DNA from: an uncultured Clostridia bacterium
GTDB taxonomy: Bacteria > Bacillota > Clostridia > Christensenellales > UBA1242
Assembly: GCA_934778205.1 (NCBI GenBank)
Contig: CAKVOD010000015.1
Location: 1-18,007 of the forward strand
Length of the DNA stretch: 18,007 bases
Reading direction: 5' to 3'
Of the stretch, positions 7,901-15,211 are shown piece by piece. The position numbers and the translations under genes were made by a program. A model generated the notes under the pieces. The model saw only the letters and a list, made by a program, of their open reading frames with translations. It was not told the origin of the DNA and ran no database searches. Each line of letters begins with the position of its first letter. The stretch's first letter is position 1.

Positions 7901-8077
7901 ACTGTCGATGTTTCAGCAGAAGAAACAAAGGCTTCAACAACAACTGAAGTATTTGGGACAGTCTTGCTTGTACTTTCAATCCTTGTCTTGCTTGGTGTTG
8001 TATTCTACTTTGTAAAACCAGCTCCAAAGAGCAAAAAAGACAAAAAGAAAGACGTTGAAATAAACAACGAAAAATAA
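4949..8077 (+). CDS. Large cell-surface protein of tandem Ig-like modules, C-terminal membrane anchor
   Basis: The 1042-residue product has an N-terminal Sec-type signal (positive start, hydrophobic core about residues 9-34). About seven or eight beta-sandwich modules resembling bacterial Ig-like/DUF5011-type domains follow. Each module ends in a G-x-Y-x-V-x-Y strand: GDYVVVY (101), GVYSVTY (198), GTYRVKY (300), GTYTIIY (434), GIYVINY (677), GKYTVIY (861) and GKYTVTI (964). These are commonly followed by A-x-D-x-x-G/A-N (SATDRAGN, TAKDKAAN), and inter-domain linkers read D-x-x-A-P-T-I/V. A C-terminal helix (1001-1022) and a Lys-rich tail follow. There is no LPxTG, so it is held by the membrane helix rather than by sortase. 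No catalytic or binding domain is visible. A stalk, adhesin or S-layer-like structural role is inferred. The gene is monocistronic, with its own promoter and terminator. Confidence 0.88.
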   Translation: MQNHKTNSMLKLVVTAILSVMLLFSFVLPTSIFMANLAKYESVNLKADATNEITVSGLKKSYKLGDTVTIPSVTDATVVVKDPKNNVVTLDSNTFVANVAGDYVVVYSKGNTTTGEILISVKATTPSFNFATNSKYIIPSEIATGTSVSFPNPEILDENGDVIEGAKAKITIKKAGSSTPITTTVSENIESYKFTSKGVYSVTYSYKATGMNQITKQYSIDVIDNFEQDVDLTYTLDGTMPTSMIQGVEIELPKVIGKDKNNNNATVNVFTTITVEHLGEDGKYTPEVVSDFKFTPTKSGTYRVKYTVEDFYGNKVENYYKAIENVRDSKAPTIKIVEDYAVEEDGTLSEATITALKDAKDLSSNIPSVVAVNTEVTLPAIYAEDNVAGYSDLTIRRLIKSGSDQIANLDDTSIEAYKDNKTNTAVKYTFDKVGTYTIIYKASDKSSNTTSDSLYSFTIVVKESVNDTIAPTITVKDFIKDDKGITIDEVEAGQKIRIVKPSIVDYADPSDPSNKDVVDTRPTLAVYAQVGAGEEQELALSEDGTYYEYTVPETPSASTINIRYVAKDCNGNVGNGADASGLTKTIEIINSNEADVPTITNEFTGSTGNQYESISINSGSKITVSDASDRNVQLDILVTLDGQKIDLDKFVTLRTKNASAGSTLTVQEATFTPNRAGIYVINYVAYDHSGNYSVKSTTITVASKATPVIAISDYETEMQLGNFYIPKANIYVDGKIDEGATLERYVEGDVNKIGTVKVTYKGKSSTGNTAEDVTITITIKDTVAPTVIVDGEVPLYASLEKDEADETKYKEIEVPGFTATDDGSKIDPSKYSITIKGKNGEELKKVEGSANGTSFRPTGDGKYTVIYSATDRAGNTKTESYTIAVGDVDKPALEIKEGSEPTTKATLKNGKYSLKISASDITITDNGETLSNDTYLTIVVKDSTGKTIQADEDTKYVYTLSEAGKYTVTITAKDKAANETVKTYTVDVSAEETKASTTTEVFGTVLLVLSILVLLGVVFYFVKPAPKSKKDKKKDVEINNEK

Positions 8078-8083
8078 TTGAAG

Positions 8084-8109
8084 AAGCAACCACTTAGGTT
8101 GCTTTTTTT
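8084..8109 (+). terminator. Terminator of the Ig-like surface protein gene
   Basis: The arms aagcaacc (8084-8091) and ggttgctt (8097-8104) form a perfect 8-bp stem with a 5-base loop, and T runs to 8109. This is a canonical intrinsic terminator. Confidence 0.9.
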
Positions 8110-8121
8110 GTGCAATCGTCG

Positions 8122-8150
8122 TTGACTTTTTGACTAAATTTTGTTATAAT
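8122..8150 (+). promoter_or_regulatory. Promoter of the S41-like peptidase gene
   Basis: TTGACT (8122-8127), a 17-base spacer and a perfect TATAAT (8145-8150) are present. The ribosome binding site GGAG (8160-8163) lies eight bases before ATG 8172, which implies a very short leader. Confidence 0.85.
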
Positions 8151-8171
8151 TAAACATATGGAGCGGAATAA

Positions 8172-9353
8172 ATGGAAAGTAAAAATGACTTTAGTTTTGA
8201 AGATTTAGTCGATGTATTTGATAGTATGGAAAAAATGCACCCGAATTTATTTTTTCATATAACGAAATCTAAATTTGAAAAAGAACTTTATAAATCAAAA
8301 GAAAATTGGGACAATCTTGACATTTATGAAAAAAATTATGAACTAATGCGATTGAGTGCGCTTATTGGAGATTTTCACACTAGCGTAATGCCAACAATAC
8401 AATCTAATTACACATACCCATATCGCGTTAGCAAGTGTAAAGAAGGATATTTTATAACTAATTGCGCACAAAAAAGTTTTGCCGACAAAAATATGTATGC
8501 TCAAATTTTGGCTATCAATGGGCTTGAAATTGATGAATTAAAGGAGATTGTAGGCAAAATTATTTGTGAAGAAGTAGGGGTGTTCGAGAAAAAATTTTGC
8601 TATATTTTATCTTGCCCACTGTATTTAAAAATCGCTAAAGTAGTTGATTCTAATGCGGTTGAACTTACTTTGAAAAAAGATGGTCAAGTATATAATGTAG
8701 AAGTTTCGCCAGCGCTTGAGAAAGTTGGTAATAAGGTAATGATATGGTTGTATACAAAGAAAAAAGCGAATTTTGAATTTGTAGATAATGGAAAATATTT
8801 TTACATTGATATAAACAAATTCTATAGAGACAAAAATATGAATTTAAATAAGCTATATTGCCAAGCAATGAAAGCAATTGATGCGCGTGAACCATTTATA
8901 GTTGATGTACGTGGCAACACTGGTGGGCACTATGACTTATTTAAGAAAATTGTTGAACAAATAAACGTAGAAGAAATAAAAGGGTATTGTCTTATTGACC
9001 GAAAAACATGTTCAGCGGCGGTTATGACTGCGAAAGCGCTAAAAAATGCTGGTTTTATATTAGTTGGGGAGCCAACATCTCAGCCGTCTACATTCTATGG
9101 TGGAATTATTAACCTTGAGACAAAAAGTGGAATGAATTTTGATGTCGCTACAAGTTTGGTAGACGATAATCAACAGCGCCATACTAAGTTTATTCCGCGT
9201 TCAGTGAAATTCGACGATAAACCATTGCAACCCGATATTTACATTGAACCAAGCATCCAAGACCATAGAAGTGGCAACGACCCAGCACTTGAGTATTGCA
9301 AAAAGAATATTTCAAAATTTGCCGAAACAAATCGCGACGCAGATTATTTTTAA
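8172..9353 (+). CDS. Peptidase S41 family protein, cytoplasmic, non-canonical active site
   Basis: The fold assignment rests on the S41 core: LIGDFHTSV (65-72), IVDVRGNTGG (243-252), CSAAV (280-284, nucleophile S281), VGEPT (298-302) and the usual end IQDHRSGNDPALEY (362-375). There is no signal peptide or membrane helix, so this 393-residue protein should be cytoplasmic, unlike the exported CtpA type. A PDZ domain is not obvious. Residues 74-200 hold a region with ILAINGLEIDEL (112-123), which looks like the remnant substrate-binding loop of such domains. The CtpA-type catalytic Lys, expected about 25 residues after the Ser, is absent: there is no Lys between 291 and 318. H69 in DFHT may act as base, as in tricorn/CPAF-like members. 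It could degrade peptides or be a non-catalytic relative. It has its own promoter, and no clear terminator follows. Confidence 0.8.
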   Translation: MESKNDFSFEDLVDVFDSMEKMHPNLFFHITKSKFEKELYKSKENWDNLDIYEKNYELMRLSALIGDFHTSVMPTIQSNYTYPYRVSKCKEGYFITNCAQKSFADKNMYAQILAINGLEIDELKEIVGKIICEEVGVFEKKFCYILSCPLYLKIAKVVDSNAVELTLKKDGQVYNVEVSPALEKVGNKVMIWLYTKKKANFEFVDNGKYFYIDINKFYRDKNMNLNKLYCQAMKAIDAREPFIVDVRGNTGGHYDLFKKIVEQINVEEIKGYCLIDRKTCSAAVMTAKALKNAGFILVGEPTSQPSTFYGGIINLETKSGMNFDVATSLVDDNQQRHTKFIPRSVKFDDKPLQPDIYIEPSIQDHRSGNDPALEYCKKNISKFAETNRDADYF

Positions 9354-9380
9354 TTTTTTAGAAAAAATGTTTCAATTTAG

Positions 9381-9409
9381 TTGTGTTGCACTTGAAAAAA
9401 TGATAAAAT
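9381..9409 (+). promoter_or_regulatory. Probable promoter of the winged-helix/uvrB operon
   Basis: TTGTGT (9381-9386), a 17-base spacer and an extended -10 TGATAAAAT (9401-9409) are the best fit. An overlapping choice is TTGCAC (9386-9391) with TATAGC (9409-9414), also at 17 bases. I found no LexA/DinR-type GAAC-N4-GTTC box nearby, so SOS control of uvrB is not supported here. Confidence 0.55.
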
Positions 9410-9452
9410 ATAGCAAATTCGCAATAATAAAAAAATAAAATTTGGAGAAAAT

Positions 9453-9824
9453 ATGTTAGATAGACAAACATCGGAATTATTGAAAGTTTTGAACAGTTTT
9501 TGCAAAGATGGCTCATACAAAGTACTTGACAAAAACGAAATCATCGAAAAAATGTCAACAAGATATAATATTGACAAAGACTCACTTTCTCAAATGTTAT
9601 CGCACCTTGCCGAACGTAACTATTTGAACATTAAGTATGCTGACAACGAAGTTTATTGTCTTGCCGTATTGCCCAAAGGCAGGCTATTTGATGAAAAAGT
9701 GCGTGAAATGAGTATAGAACGCAAAAAGTACAACAAAAATCTAACTATAACAATTATAGTTTCTAGTGTGTGCGGATTTCTGGGTTCAATGCTGGGGGTT
9801 TTGCTTTCAAAATTAATCTTTTAG
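9453..9824 (+). CDS. Winged-helix-like protein with C-terminal membrane anchor (paralog 1)
   Basis: The 123-residue product has an N-terminal helical region (about 5-65) with the pattern of a winged helix-turn-helix. Helices lead to SQMLSHLAERNYLNI (56-70), followed by a beta-wing YCLAVLPKGRLF. A charged linker (REMSIERKKYNKN) and one membrane helix at about 97-121 end the protein. It looks tail-anchored, with the helical domain inside the cell. GGAG precedes ATG 9453. It is the first gene of a tight operon, nine bases before a paralog of the same plan, which in turn lies eight bases before uvrB. Possible roles are a membrane-tethered regulator or a small membrane-associated adaptor. DNA binding is inferred only from secondary-structure pattern. 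Confidence 0.65.
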   Translation: MLDRQTSELLKVLNSFCKDGSYKVLDKNEIIEKMSTRYNIDKDSLSQMLSHLAERNYLNIKYADNEVYCLAVLPKGRLFDEKVREMSIERKKYNKNLTITIIVSSVCGFLGSMLGVLLSKLIF

Positions 9825-9833
9825 GAGATACAA

Positions 9834-10190
9834 ATGCTAAATAGAAATGAAAAAAAAGTTATGAAGATTTTGCTACATCTTTGTAAAAATAGTAACGTAT
9901 GTTTGACTAGCCACGACGACATTGTCAAGGAACTGAAGAAAAATGAATATCTAACGCGCAAAGAAGTAGACGACATTCTTGAAAAATTAGTCCTCGAGGG
10001 TTATATTGAATGCACAATCACAGACAATCGAGGCAAACGTGGCTATTGCGTCACGATTTTGAAGAAAGGCGAGGGTTTTACGCGTGACGAAAAGGATAAA
10101 AACAAAGTTTTATGGCAACGCATAGGTATTACAATCGCACTTGCAGTACTTTCGTTTGCAGTAACACTTGTACTGAAGTCTATTTTTTGA
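9834..10190 (+). CDS. Winged-helix-like protein with C-terminal membrane anchor (paralog 2)
   Basis: The 118-residue product has the same layout as its upstream neighbour. It opens MLNRNEKKVMKILLHLC against MLDRQTSELLKVLNSFC, followed by a helix-turn-helix-like segment (LTRKEVDDILEKLVLEGYIEC). A wing (YCVTILKKGEGF, against YCLAVLPKGRLF), a charged linker and a membrane helix (about 95-117) complete it. The two are therefore tandem duplicates that have diverged strongly. Start choice rests on GGAG (9824-9828 region) before ATG 9834. The stop codon at 10188-10190 is eight bases before uvrB, so co-transcription with uvrB is likely. Partner, target and signal are unknown. They may act as a hetero- or homodimer, as winged-helix regulators usually do. 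Confidence 0.65.
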   Translation: MLNRNEKKVMKILLHLCKNSNVCLTSHDDIVKELKKNEYLTRKEVDDILEKLVLEGYIECTITDNRGKRGYCVTILKKGEGFTRDEKDKNKVLWQRIGITIALAVLSFAVTLVLKSIF

Positions 10191-10198
10191 GGCGAAAT

Positions 10199-12151
10199 AT
10201 GGAAAAATTTGAATTGCATTCTAAATATAAACCAACAGGTGACCAGCCACAAGCAATCGAACGACTGACACAAGGTTTCCAAGACGGCTTGAAGAGTCAA
10301 GTTTTATTAGGAGTTACAGGCAGTGGGAAAACCTTTACAATGGCAAATGTAATTGCGAATCTCAATCGACCAACGCTTGTCATTGCTCACGACAAAATTC
10401 TTGCAGCACAACTTTGCAACGAATTTCGTGAATTTTTCCCAAACAATCGTGTTGAATTTTTTGTCAGTTACTATGATTATTACCAACCCGAAGCGTATAT
10501 ACCAAGTTCGGACACTTATATAGAAAAAGATATGGCAATCAACGACGAAATAGACAAACTCCGTCACAGCGCAACTTGTTCGCTCTTTGAACGCAACGAT
10601 ACATTGATTGTTGCGTCTGTTTCGTGTATTTATGGGTTAGGAAACCCCGAAATTTACAAAAAAGCGCGAATTTCGCTCCGCCCAGGCGATATAATCGACC
10701 GCAACGAAGTTATGAAAAAATTGCTTGAACTCAGGTTTGAACGCAGTGATATTGATTTTAAACGTGCTACATTCCGCGTTCGTGGCGATATTTTGGATGT
10801 AATTCCCGCATATTCAAGCAGTACAGCAATACGCATTGAATTTTTTGGCGATGAAATTGAAAGAATAACTGAAATAGATGTTGTCACAGGCAAGTTTATT
10901 GCCGAACTCAAGCATTGCTTTCTGTTTCCCGCAAGCCACTACGCCATTGACAATGAAAGCGCCGAACAAGCGCTCGCGCAAATTGAAAGTGACTGTGCTG
11001 AGCGCGTAAAATATTTTGAAGATAGGGGCAAATTCATTGAAGCGCAAAGAATCAAAGAGCGAGTTAAATATGACGTAGAAATGATACGAGAAATGGGCTA
11101 CTGTAACGGCATTGAAAACTACTCGCGATATTTTGACGGACGCAATGTTGGAGATGCCCCATACACATTGCTTGATTATTTCCCTAAAAATTTTATAACA
11201 TTCATCGACGAAAGTCATATGTCAATTCCTCAAATTAGAGCAATGTATAAGGGTGACCTCGCGCGCAAATCAAGTCTTGTAGAGTATGGTTTTAGATTGC
11301 CCGCTGCATACGACAACCGCCCGCTCAAATTTGAAGAATTTGAGCAACGCATACATCAAACAACATTTGCTTCCGCCACGCCCGCATCCTATGAAACAGC
11401 ACTGAGTGACCAAACTGTCGAGCAAATTATTCGTCCCACAGGGCTTGTTGACCCTACAATTGAAGTGCGCAAAACCGAAGGGCAAATTGATGATCTCATT
11501 AGTGAAATATATAAAAACACTGAAAAAGGCTATAGAACTCTCGTCACAACACTTACAAAGAAAATGGCGGAAGATTTGACCGCGTATTTAACTGAGCATT
11601 TAATTAAAGTCAAATATATGCACTCTGAAATCGACACACTTGAGCGTGTGGAAATCATAAATGGACTACGCAACGGCGAATTTGATGTCCTAGTTGGCAT
11701 AAACCTTTTGCGTGAAGGACTTGACATTCCTGAAGTATCGCTTGTTGTAATTTTAGATGCGGACAAAGAAGGGTTTTTGCGCAGTGTCGGCGCGTTGATA
11801 CAAACAATCGGGCGCGCCGCGCGAAACAGCGAAGGTCGCGTCATAATGTACGCCGACGTGATGACCGATTCAATGAAGAACGCAATCGAAGAAACAAATC
11901 GTCGTCGCGAAATTCAAATGGCATACAATGCAAAAAATGGTATAATTCCACAAACAATCACCAAAAATGTTCAAAACACTTTGCAAATCACACAAAAAGT
12001 TGACAAAAAAATCAAGAAAACAAAGAAGGAAATGACAGAAGAAATTGAAAAATTAAAATCAATGATGAATCTAGCAAGTAAGAATCTTGACTTTGAACAA
12101 GCAATTATTTTGCGGGAACAAATTGCTGAACTCAAAAAACAAATGAAATAA
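10199..12151 (+). CDS. uvrB: Excinuclease ABC subunit B
   Basis: UvrB is the damage-verifying helicase-like subunit of nucleotide excision repair. It is loaded by UvrA and then recruits UvrC. The 650-residue product has Walker A GVTGSGKT (38-45) and the strand-separating beta-hairpin starting YYDYYQPEAYIP (91-102). It also has Walker B DESH (337-340), helicase motifs including LLREGLDIPE (503-512), DADKEGFLR (520-528), QTIGRAARN (535-543), and a C-terminal UVR domain (about 614-648) for UvrC contact. The frame is open upstream to 10112, but that part overlaps the preceding gene in another frame. The start at 10199 is supported by the conserved N-terminus (FELHSKYKPTGDQPQAI) and a GAGG-like site. 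All catalytic motifs are intact. No uvrC is in the window. Confidence 0.98.
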   Translation: MEKFELHSKYKPTGDQPQAIERLTQGFQDGLKSQVLLGVTGSGKTFTMANVIANLNRPTLVIAHDKILAAQLCNEFREFFPNNRVEFFVSYYDYYQPEAYIPSSDTYIEKDMAINDEIDKLRHSATCSLFERNDTLIVASVSCIYGLGNPEIYKKARISLRPGDIIDRNEVMKKLLELRFERSDIDFKRATFRVRGDILDVIPAYSSSTAIRIEFFGDEIERITEIDVVTGKFIAELKHCFLFPASHYAIDNESAEQALAQIESDCAERVKYFEDRGKFIEAQRIKERVKYDVEMIREMGYCNGIENYSRYFDGRNVGDAPYTLLDYFPKNFITFIDESHMSIPQIRAMYKGDLARKSSLVEYGFRLPAAYDNRPLKFEEFEQRIHQTTFASATPASYETALSDQTVEQIIRPTGLVDPTIEVRKTEGQIDDLISEIYKNTEKGYRTLVTTLTKKMAEDLTAYLTEHLIKVKYMHSEIDTLERVEIINGLRNGEFDVLVGINLLREGLDIPEVSLVVILDADKEGFLRSVGALIQTIGRAARNSEGRVIMYADVMTDSMKNAIEETNRRREIQMAYNAKNGIIPQTITKNVQNTLQITQKVDKKIKKTKKEMTEEIEKLKSMMNLASKNLDFEQAIILREQIAELKKQMK

Positions 12152-12182
12152 TTACTTTTTGCATTGTGATTGCACAAAAATA

Positions 12183-12211
12183 ATGAGCCACATAAGTTAG
12201 TTGTGGCTCAT
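12183..12211. promoter_or_regulatory. 10-bp perfect inverted repeat between uvrB and uvrA
   Basis: The arms atgagccaca (12183-12192) and tgtggctcat (12202-12211) pair perfectly around a 9-base centre. On the plus strand no T-run follows, so it is a weak terminator at best. A TTGACA (12213-12218) begins two bases after it, but I find no -10 at correct spacing. A TATAAT at 12247-12252 is 28 bases away and sits just before the uvrA ribosome binding site. The element could be an operator, an attenuating hairpin, or an mRNA-processing stem. Confidence 0.5.
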
Positions 12212-12265
12212 ATTGACAGTATAAAATACAATGAAAAGTACCAAAATATAATGAAGGATAAAGAA

Positions 12266-15082
12266 ATGTTAGATAAAATAGTAGTTAAAGGTGCAAAAGA
12301 AAACAATCTTAAGAATATCAATGTCACAATTCCGCGCAACGAATTAGTCGTTTTTACAGGTGTCAGCGGTAGTGGGAAATCAACTCTCGCGTTTGACACG
12401 ATATTTGCGGAAGGGCAAAGGCGTTATGTTGAGTCGCTTTCATCGTACGCAAGAATGTTTTTGGGGCAAATGCAAAAACCTGACGTCGAAAGAATTGATG
12501 GGCTTTCTCCCGCAATCTCAATCGACCAAAAAACGACGTCGCACAATCCGCGCTCAACAGTTGGTACAGTGACTGAAATCTATGACTATCTCCGCCTACT
12601 TTTTGCGCGCATCGGCACTCCATATTGTCCAAATTGTGGCAGGAGAATAGAATCGCAAACAATTGACCAAATAATCGACAAAGTCAAGGAGTTAGGCGAG
12701 GGGGCAAAGTTTATCGTGCTTGCACCAGTAGTTCGCGGACAAAAGGGAACATTTGCAAAACTCTTGGAAAATGCGCGCAAAGATGGTTTTGCGCGTGTCG
12801 AAGTTGACGGCGAAACTTACGAACTTGACGATAATATCTCGCTTGATAAAAACAAGAAGCACAACATCAATATCATTATCGACCGCCTTATTCTAAAGGA
12901 AGGCATTGACAAACGCTTGAACGATAGCATTGAAACTGCAATAACTCAAGCAAACGGACTCGTAATTATAAAATCATTTGACAAGGAAGTGCTTTATAGC
13001 ACCTCACACGCTTGCACGCATTGCAACATAAGCATCGGCGAAATTGTGCCACGATTGTTTAGTTTCAATAATCCATTTGGCGCTTGTGCAGAATGCAACG
13101 GACTTGGCGTCAAAATGGAAATTGACCCGCAAAAATTTATAAAGGAAAACTTGACAATCAACGAAGGCGCAGTATATGTTTCAGGCTGGAATATGGAGCC
13201 TAAAAGCATATCAGCAATGTATATGCGCGGACTCAGCGAAAAATATGGATTTTCACTTGACGTGCCGTTCAAGGACTTGCCAAAAGATGCGCAAAATCTA
13301 GTCCTTTATGGCACTGGGAACGAGGAAATTGAATTTAATTTCACAGCAAAAAATGGCAGGTCACGTAAATTTGTCCATCCATATGAAGGCATTGTCAACA
13401 ATCTTGAAAGACGTTACCGCGAAACAAGTAGCGAAAGTGCGAAAGCCGACATAGGCAGATTTATGGTAGAGCGCGAATGTCCACACTGCCACGGACAACG
13501 CTTGCGCCCAGAAGCGCTTGCAGTGAAAATTGAAAACAAAAACATAAATGACGTTTGCGATTTATCAATAAATGAAACAGCAGAATTTTTTGAAAAAATA
13601 GAGTTGACGCCATATCAATACTCAATCGCCGAACCAATCTTGAAAGAAATCAAAGCGCGCCTACACTTTTTGATTGATGTTGGACTTGATTACTTGACGC
13701 TTTCGCGCGCCTCAAGCACGCTTTCAGGTGGGGAGTCACAGCGCATACGCCTCGCCTCACAAATCGGTAGCGGGTTGACAGGTGTGCTTTACATCTTAGA
13801 CGAGCCGAGCATAGGTTTGCACCAGCGCGACAACGAAAGACTACTGCTCACGCTAAAACACTTGCGCGACTTAGGCAACTCAGTTATTGTCGTCGAACAC
13901 GACGAAGACACAATCAAAACTGCCGATTTCATCGTCGACATTGGCCCATACGCAGGCGAACGCGGTGGCGAACTCGTATATTCAGGAGATGTTGAAGGAC
14001 TAAAAGAATGTGAGCGCTCTATCACTGGACAATACATCAGTGGCAGAAAGAAAATTGAAGTGCCATCAATGCGACGCAAAATCGGCGATAAATTCATTGA
14101 AATCAAAGGCGCAAAGCAAAACAACTTGAAAAATGTTAATCTCAAGTTGCCACTTGGCGTGTTTAACGTCATCACAGGTGTCAGTGGTAGCGGAAAAAGT
14201 AGTTTGATAACCGAAACACTATGGCCGGCACTCTCAAATAGATTAAACAAATCGGAATTGACCGAAGGCAATTATACCGAAATTTTGGGAACAGAAAATT
14301 GCGACAAAGCAATTTTCATCGACCAAAATCCAATCGGCAGAACACCGCGTAGTAACCCCGCAACATATTGTGGAATATTTACGACAATTCGCGAATTATT
14401 TGCGAAAACGCAAGACGCGCGTGAACGTGGTTATGAAATGGGGCGTTTTAGTTTCAACGTCAGTGGTGGGCGTTGTGAAGCCTGTTCAGGCGACGGCATC
14501 AAGAAAATAGAAATGTTTTTCTTGCCAGATGTGTATGTTCCTTGTGAGGTTTGCAAAGGCAAACGTTATAATCGTGAAACGCTTGAAGTCAAGTACAAGG
14601 GAAAATCAATCTTTGATGTCCTTGATATGACTGTTGAAGAAGCGCTTGAATTTTTTGATAGCGTACCGCAACTAAAAAACAAGATTCAAACACTCTACGA
14701 TGTCGGGCTCGGCTACATCAAACTTGGGCAACCCGCAACAACCTTGAGTGGTGGGGAAGCGCAAAGAGTTAAACTTGCAACCGAACTTGCAAAACGAAAC
14801 ACAGGTAAAACCGTCTATATCCTCGATGAACCGACAACAGGATTGTCAATGTACGACGTCGATAAACTAATCAACATTTTGCAACGCCTCGTTTCAGGCG
14901 GAAATACAGTTATCGTCATTGAGCATAATTTGGACTTAATAAAAGTTGCCGATTACATCATCGACATTGGACCCGAAGGCGGTGATAAAGGCGGTAAAAT
15001 TATTGCTGAAGGGACACCCGAAAAAGTCGCAAGCGCCTCAAATAGTTACACAGGTAGATTTTTGAAACCATATTTATCATAA
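12266..15082 (+). CDS. uvrA: Excinuclease ABC subunit A
   Basis: UvrA is the dimeric ABC ATPase that first recognises bulky DNA lesions and loads UvrB. At 938 residues it has the normal length. The first half has Walker A GVSGSGKST (32-40), CPNC (121-124), a zinc site C250/C253/C274/C277, CPHC (405-408), LSGGE (486-490) and LDEPSIGLH (511-519). The second half has Walker A GVSGSGKSS (638-646), a zinc site C737/C740/C760/C763, LSGGE (827-831) and LDEPTTGLS (853-861). The last position is normally His (DEPTTGLH), and Ser here is unusual. The start at ATG 12266 is chosen over upstream in-frame codons because AAGGA (12254-12258) is well placed, and IVVKGAKENNLKNI matches the family N-terminus. 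It follows uvrB by 114 bases. Whether it has its own promoter is unclear. Confidence 0.98.
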   Translation: MLDKIVVKGAKENNLKNINVTIPRNELVVFTGVSGSGKSTLAFDTIFAEGQRRYVESLSSYARMFLGQMQKPDVERIDGLSPAISIDQKTTSHNPRSTVGTVTEIYDYLRLLFARIGTPYCPNCGRRIESQTIDQIIDKVKELGEGAKFIVLAPVVRGQKGTFAKLLENARKDGFARVEVDGETYELDDNISLDKNKKHNINIIIDRLILKEGIDKRLNDSIETAITQANGLVIIKSFDKEVLYSTSHACTHCNISIGEIVPRLFSFNNPFGACAECNGLGVKMEIDPQKFIKENLTINEGAVYVSGWNMEPKSISAMYMRGLSEKYGFSLDVPFKDLPKDAQNLVLYGTGNEEIEFNFTAKNGRSRKFVHPYEGIVNNLERRYRETSSESAKADIGRFMVERECPHCHGQRLRPEALAVKIENKNINDVCDLSINETAEFFEKIELTPYQYSIAEPILKEIKARLHFLIDVGLDYLTLSRASSTLSGGESQRIRLASQIGSGLTGVLYILDEPSIGLHQRDNERLLLTLKHLRDLGNSVIVVEHDEDTIKTADFIVDIGPYAGERGGELVYSGDVEGLKECERSITGQYISGRKKIEVPSMRRKIGDKFIEIKGAKQNNLKNVNLKLPLGVFNVITGVSGSGKSSLITETLWPALSNRLNKSELTEGNYTEILGTENCDKAIFIDQNPIGRTPRSNPATYCGIFTTIRELFAKTQDARERGYEMGRFSFNVSGGRCEACSGDGIKKIEMFFLPDVYVPCEVCKGKRYNRETLEVKYKGKSIFDVLDMTVEEALEFFDSVPQLKNKIQTLYDVGLGYIKLGQPATTLSGGEAQRVKLATELAKRNTGKTVYILDEPTTGLSMYDVDKLINILQRLVSGGNTVIVIEHNLDLIKVADYIIDIGPEGGDKGGKIIAEGTPEKVASASNSYTGRFLKPYLS

Positions 15083-15161
15083 TTTTTCATAATTATTGTA
15101 TAACAAACTAAAATGAGATTGTTTTGATTTATAAAAATGTAAATTGTTTTAAGATATACAA

Positions 15162-15191
15162 AAAAAGTCAGCGCATTTGTGCCGACTTTTT
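15162..15191. terminator. Bidirectional terminator shared by uvrA and polA
   Basis: The arms aaaaagtc (15162-15169) and gacttttt (15184-15191), with inner gcgca/tgtgc pairing and one A-C mismatch, make a stem of about 13 bp. T-runs flank it on both strands, five long on plus and six or more on minus. It lies between the convergent ends of uvrA and polA. Confidence 0.85.
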
Positions 15192-15211
15192 AGCTCGTAA
15201 GCAATTTATAG

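Noticed and set aside
10112..10198. Upstream extension of uvrB by 29 codons
   Set aside because: It is an out-of-frame reading of the end of the preceding gene. The family N-terminus begins at 10199.
12170..12265. Upstream extension of uvrA by 32 codons from a TTG
   Set aside because: It reads through the inverted repeat, lacks a ribosome binding site, and would exceed the normal UvrA length. ATG 12266 has AAGGA at good spacing.
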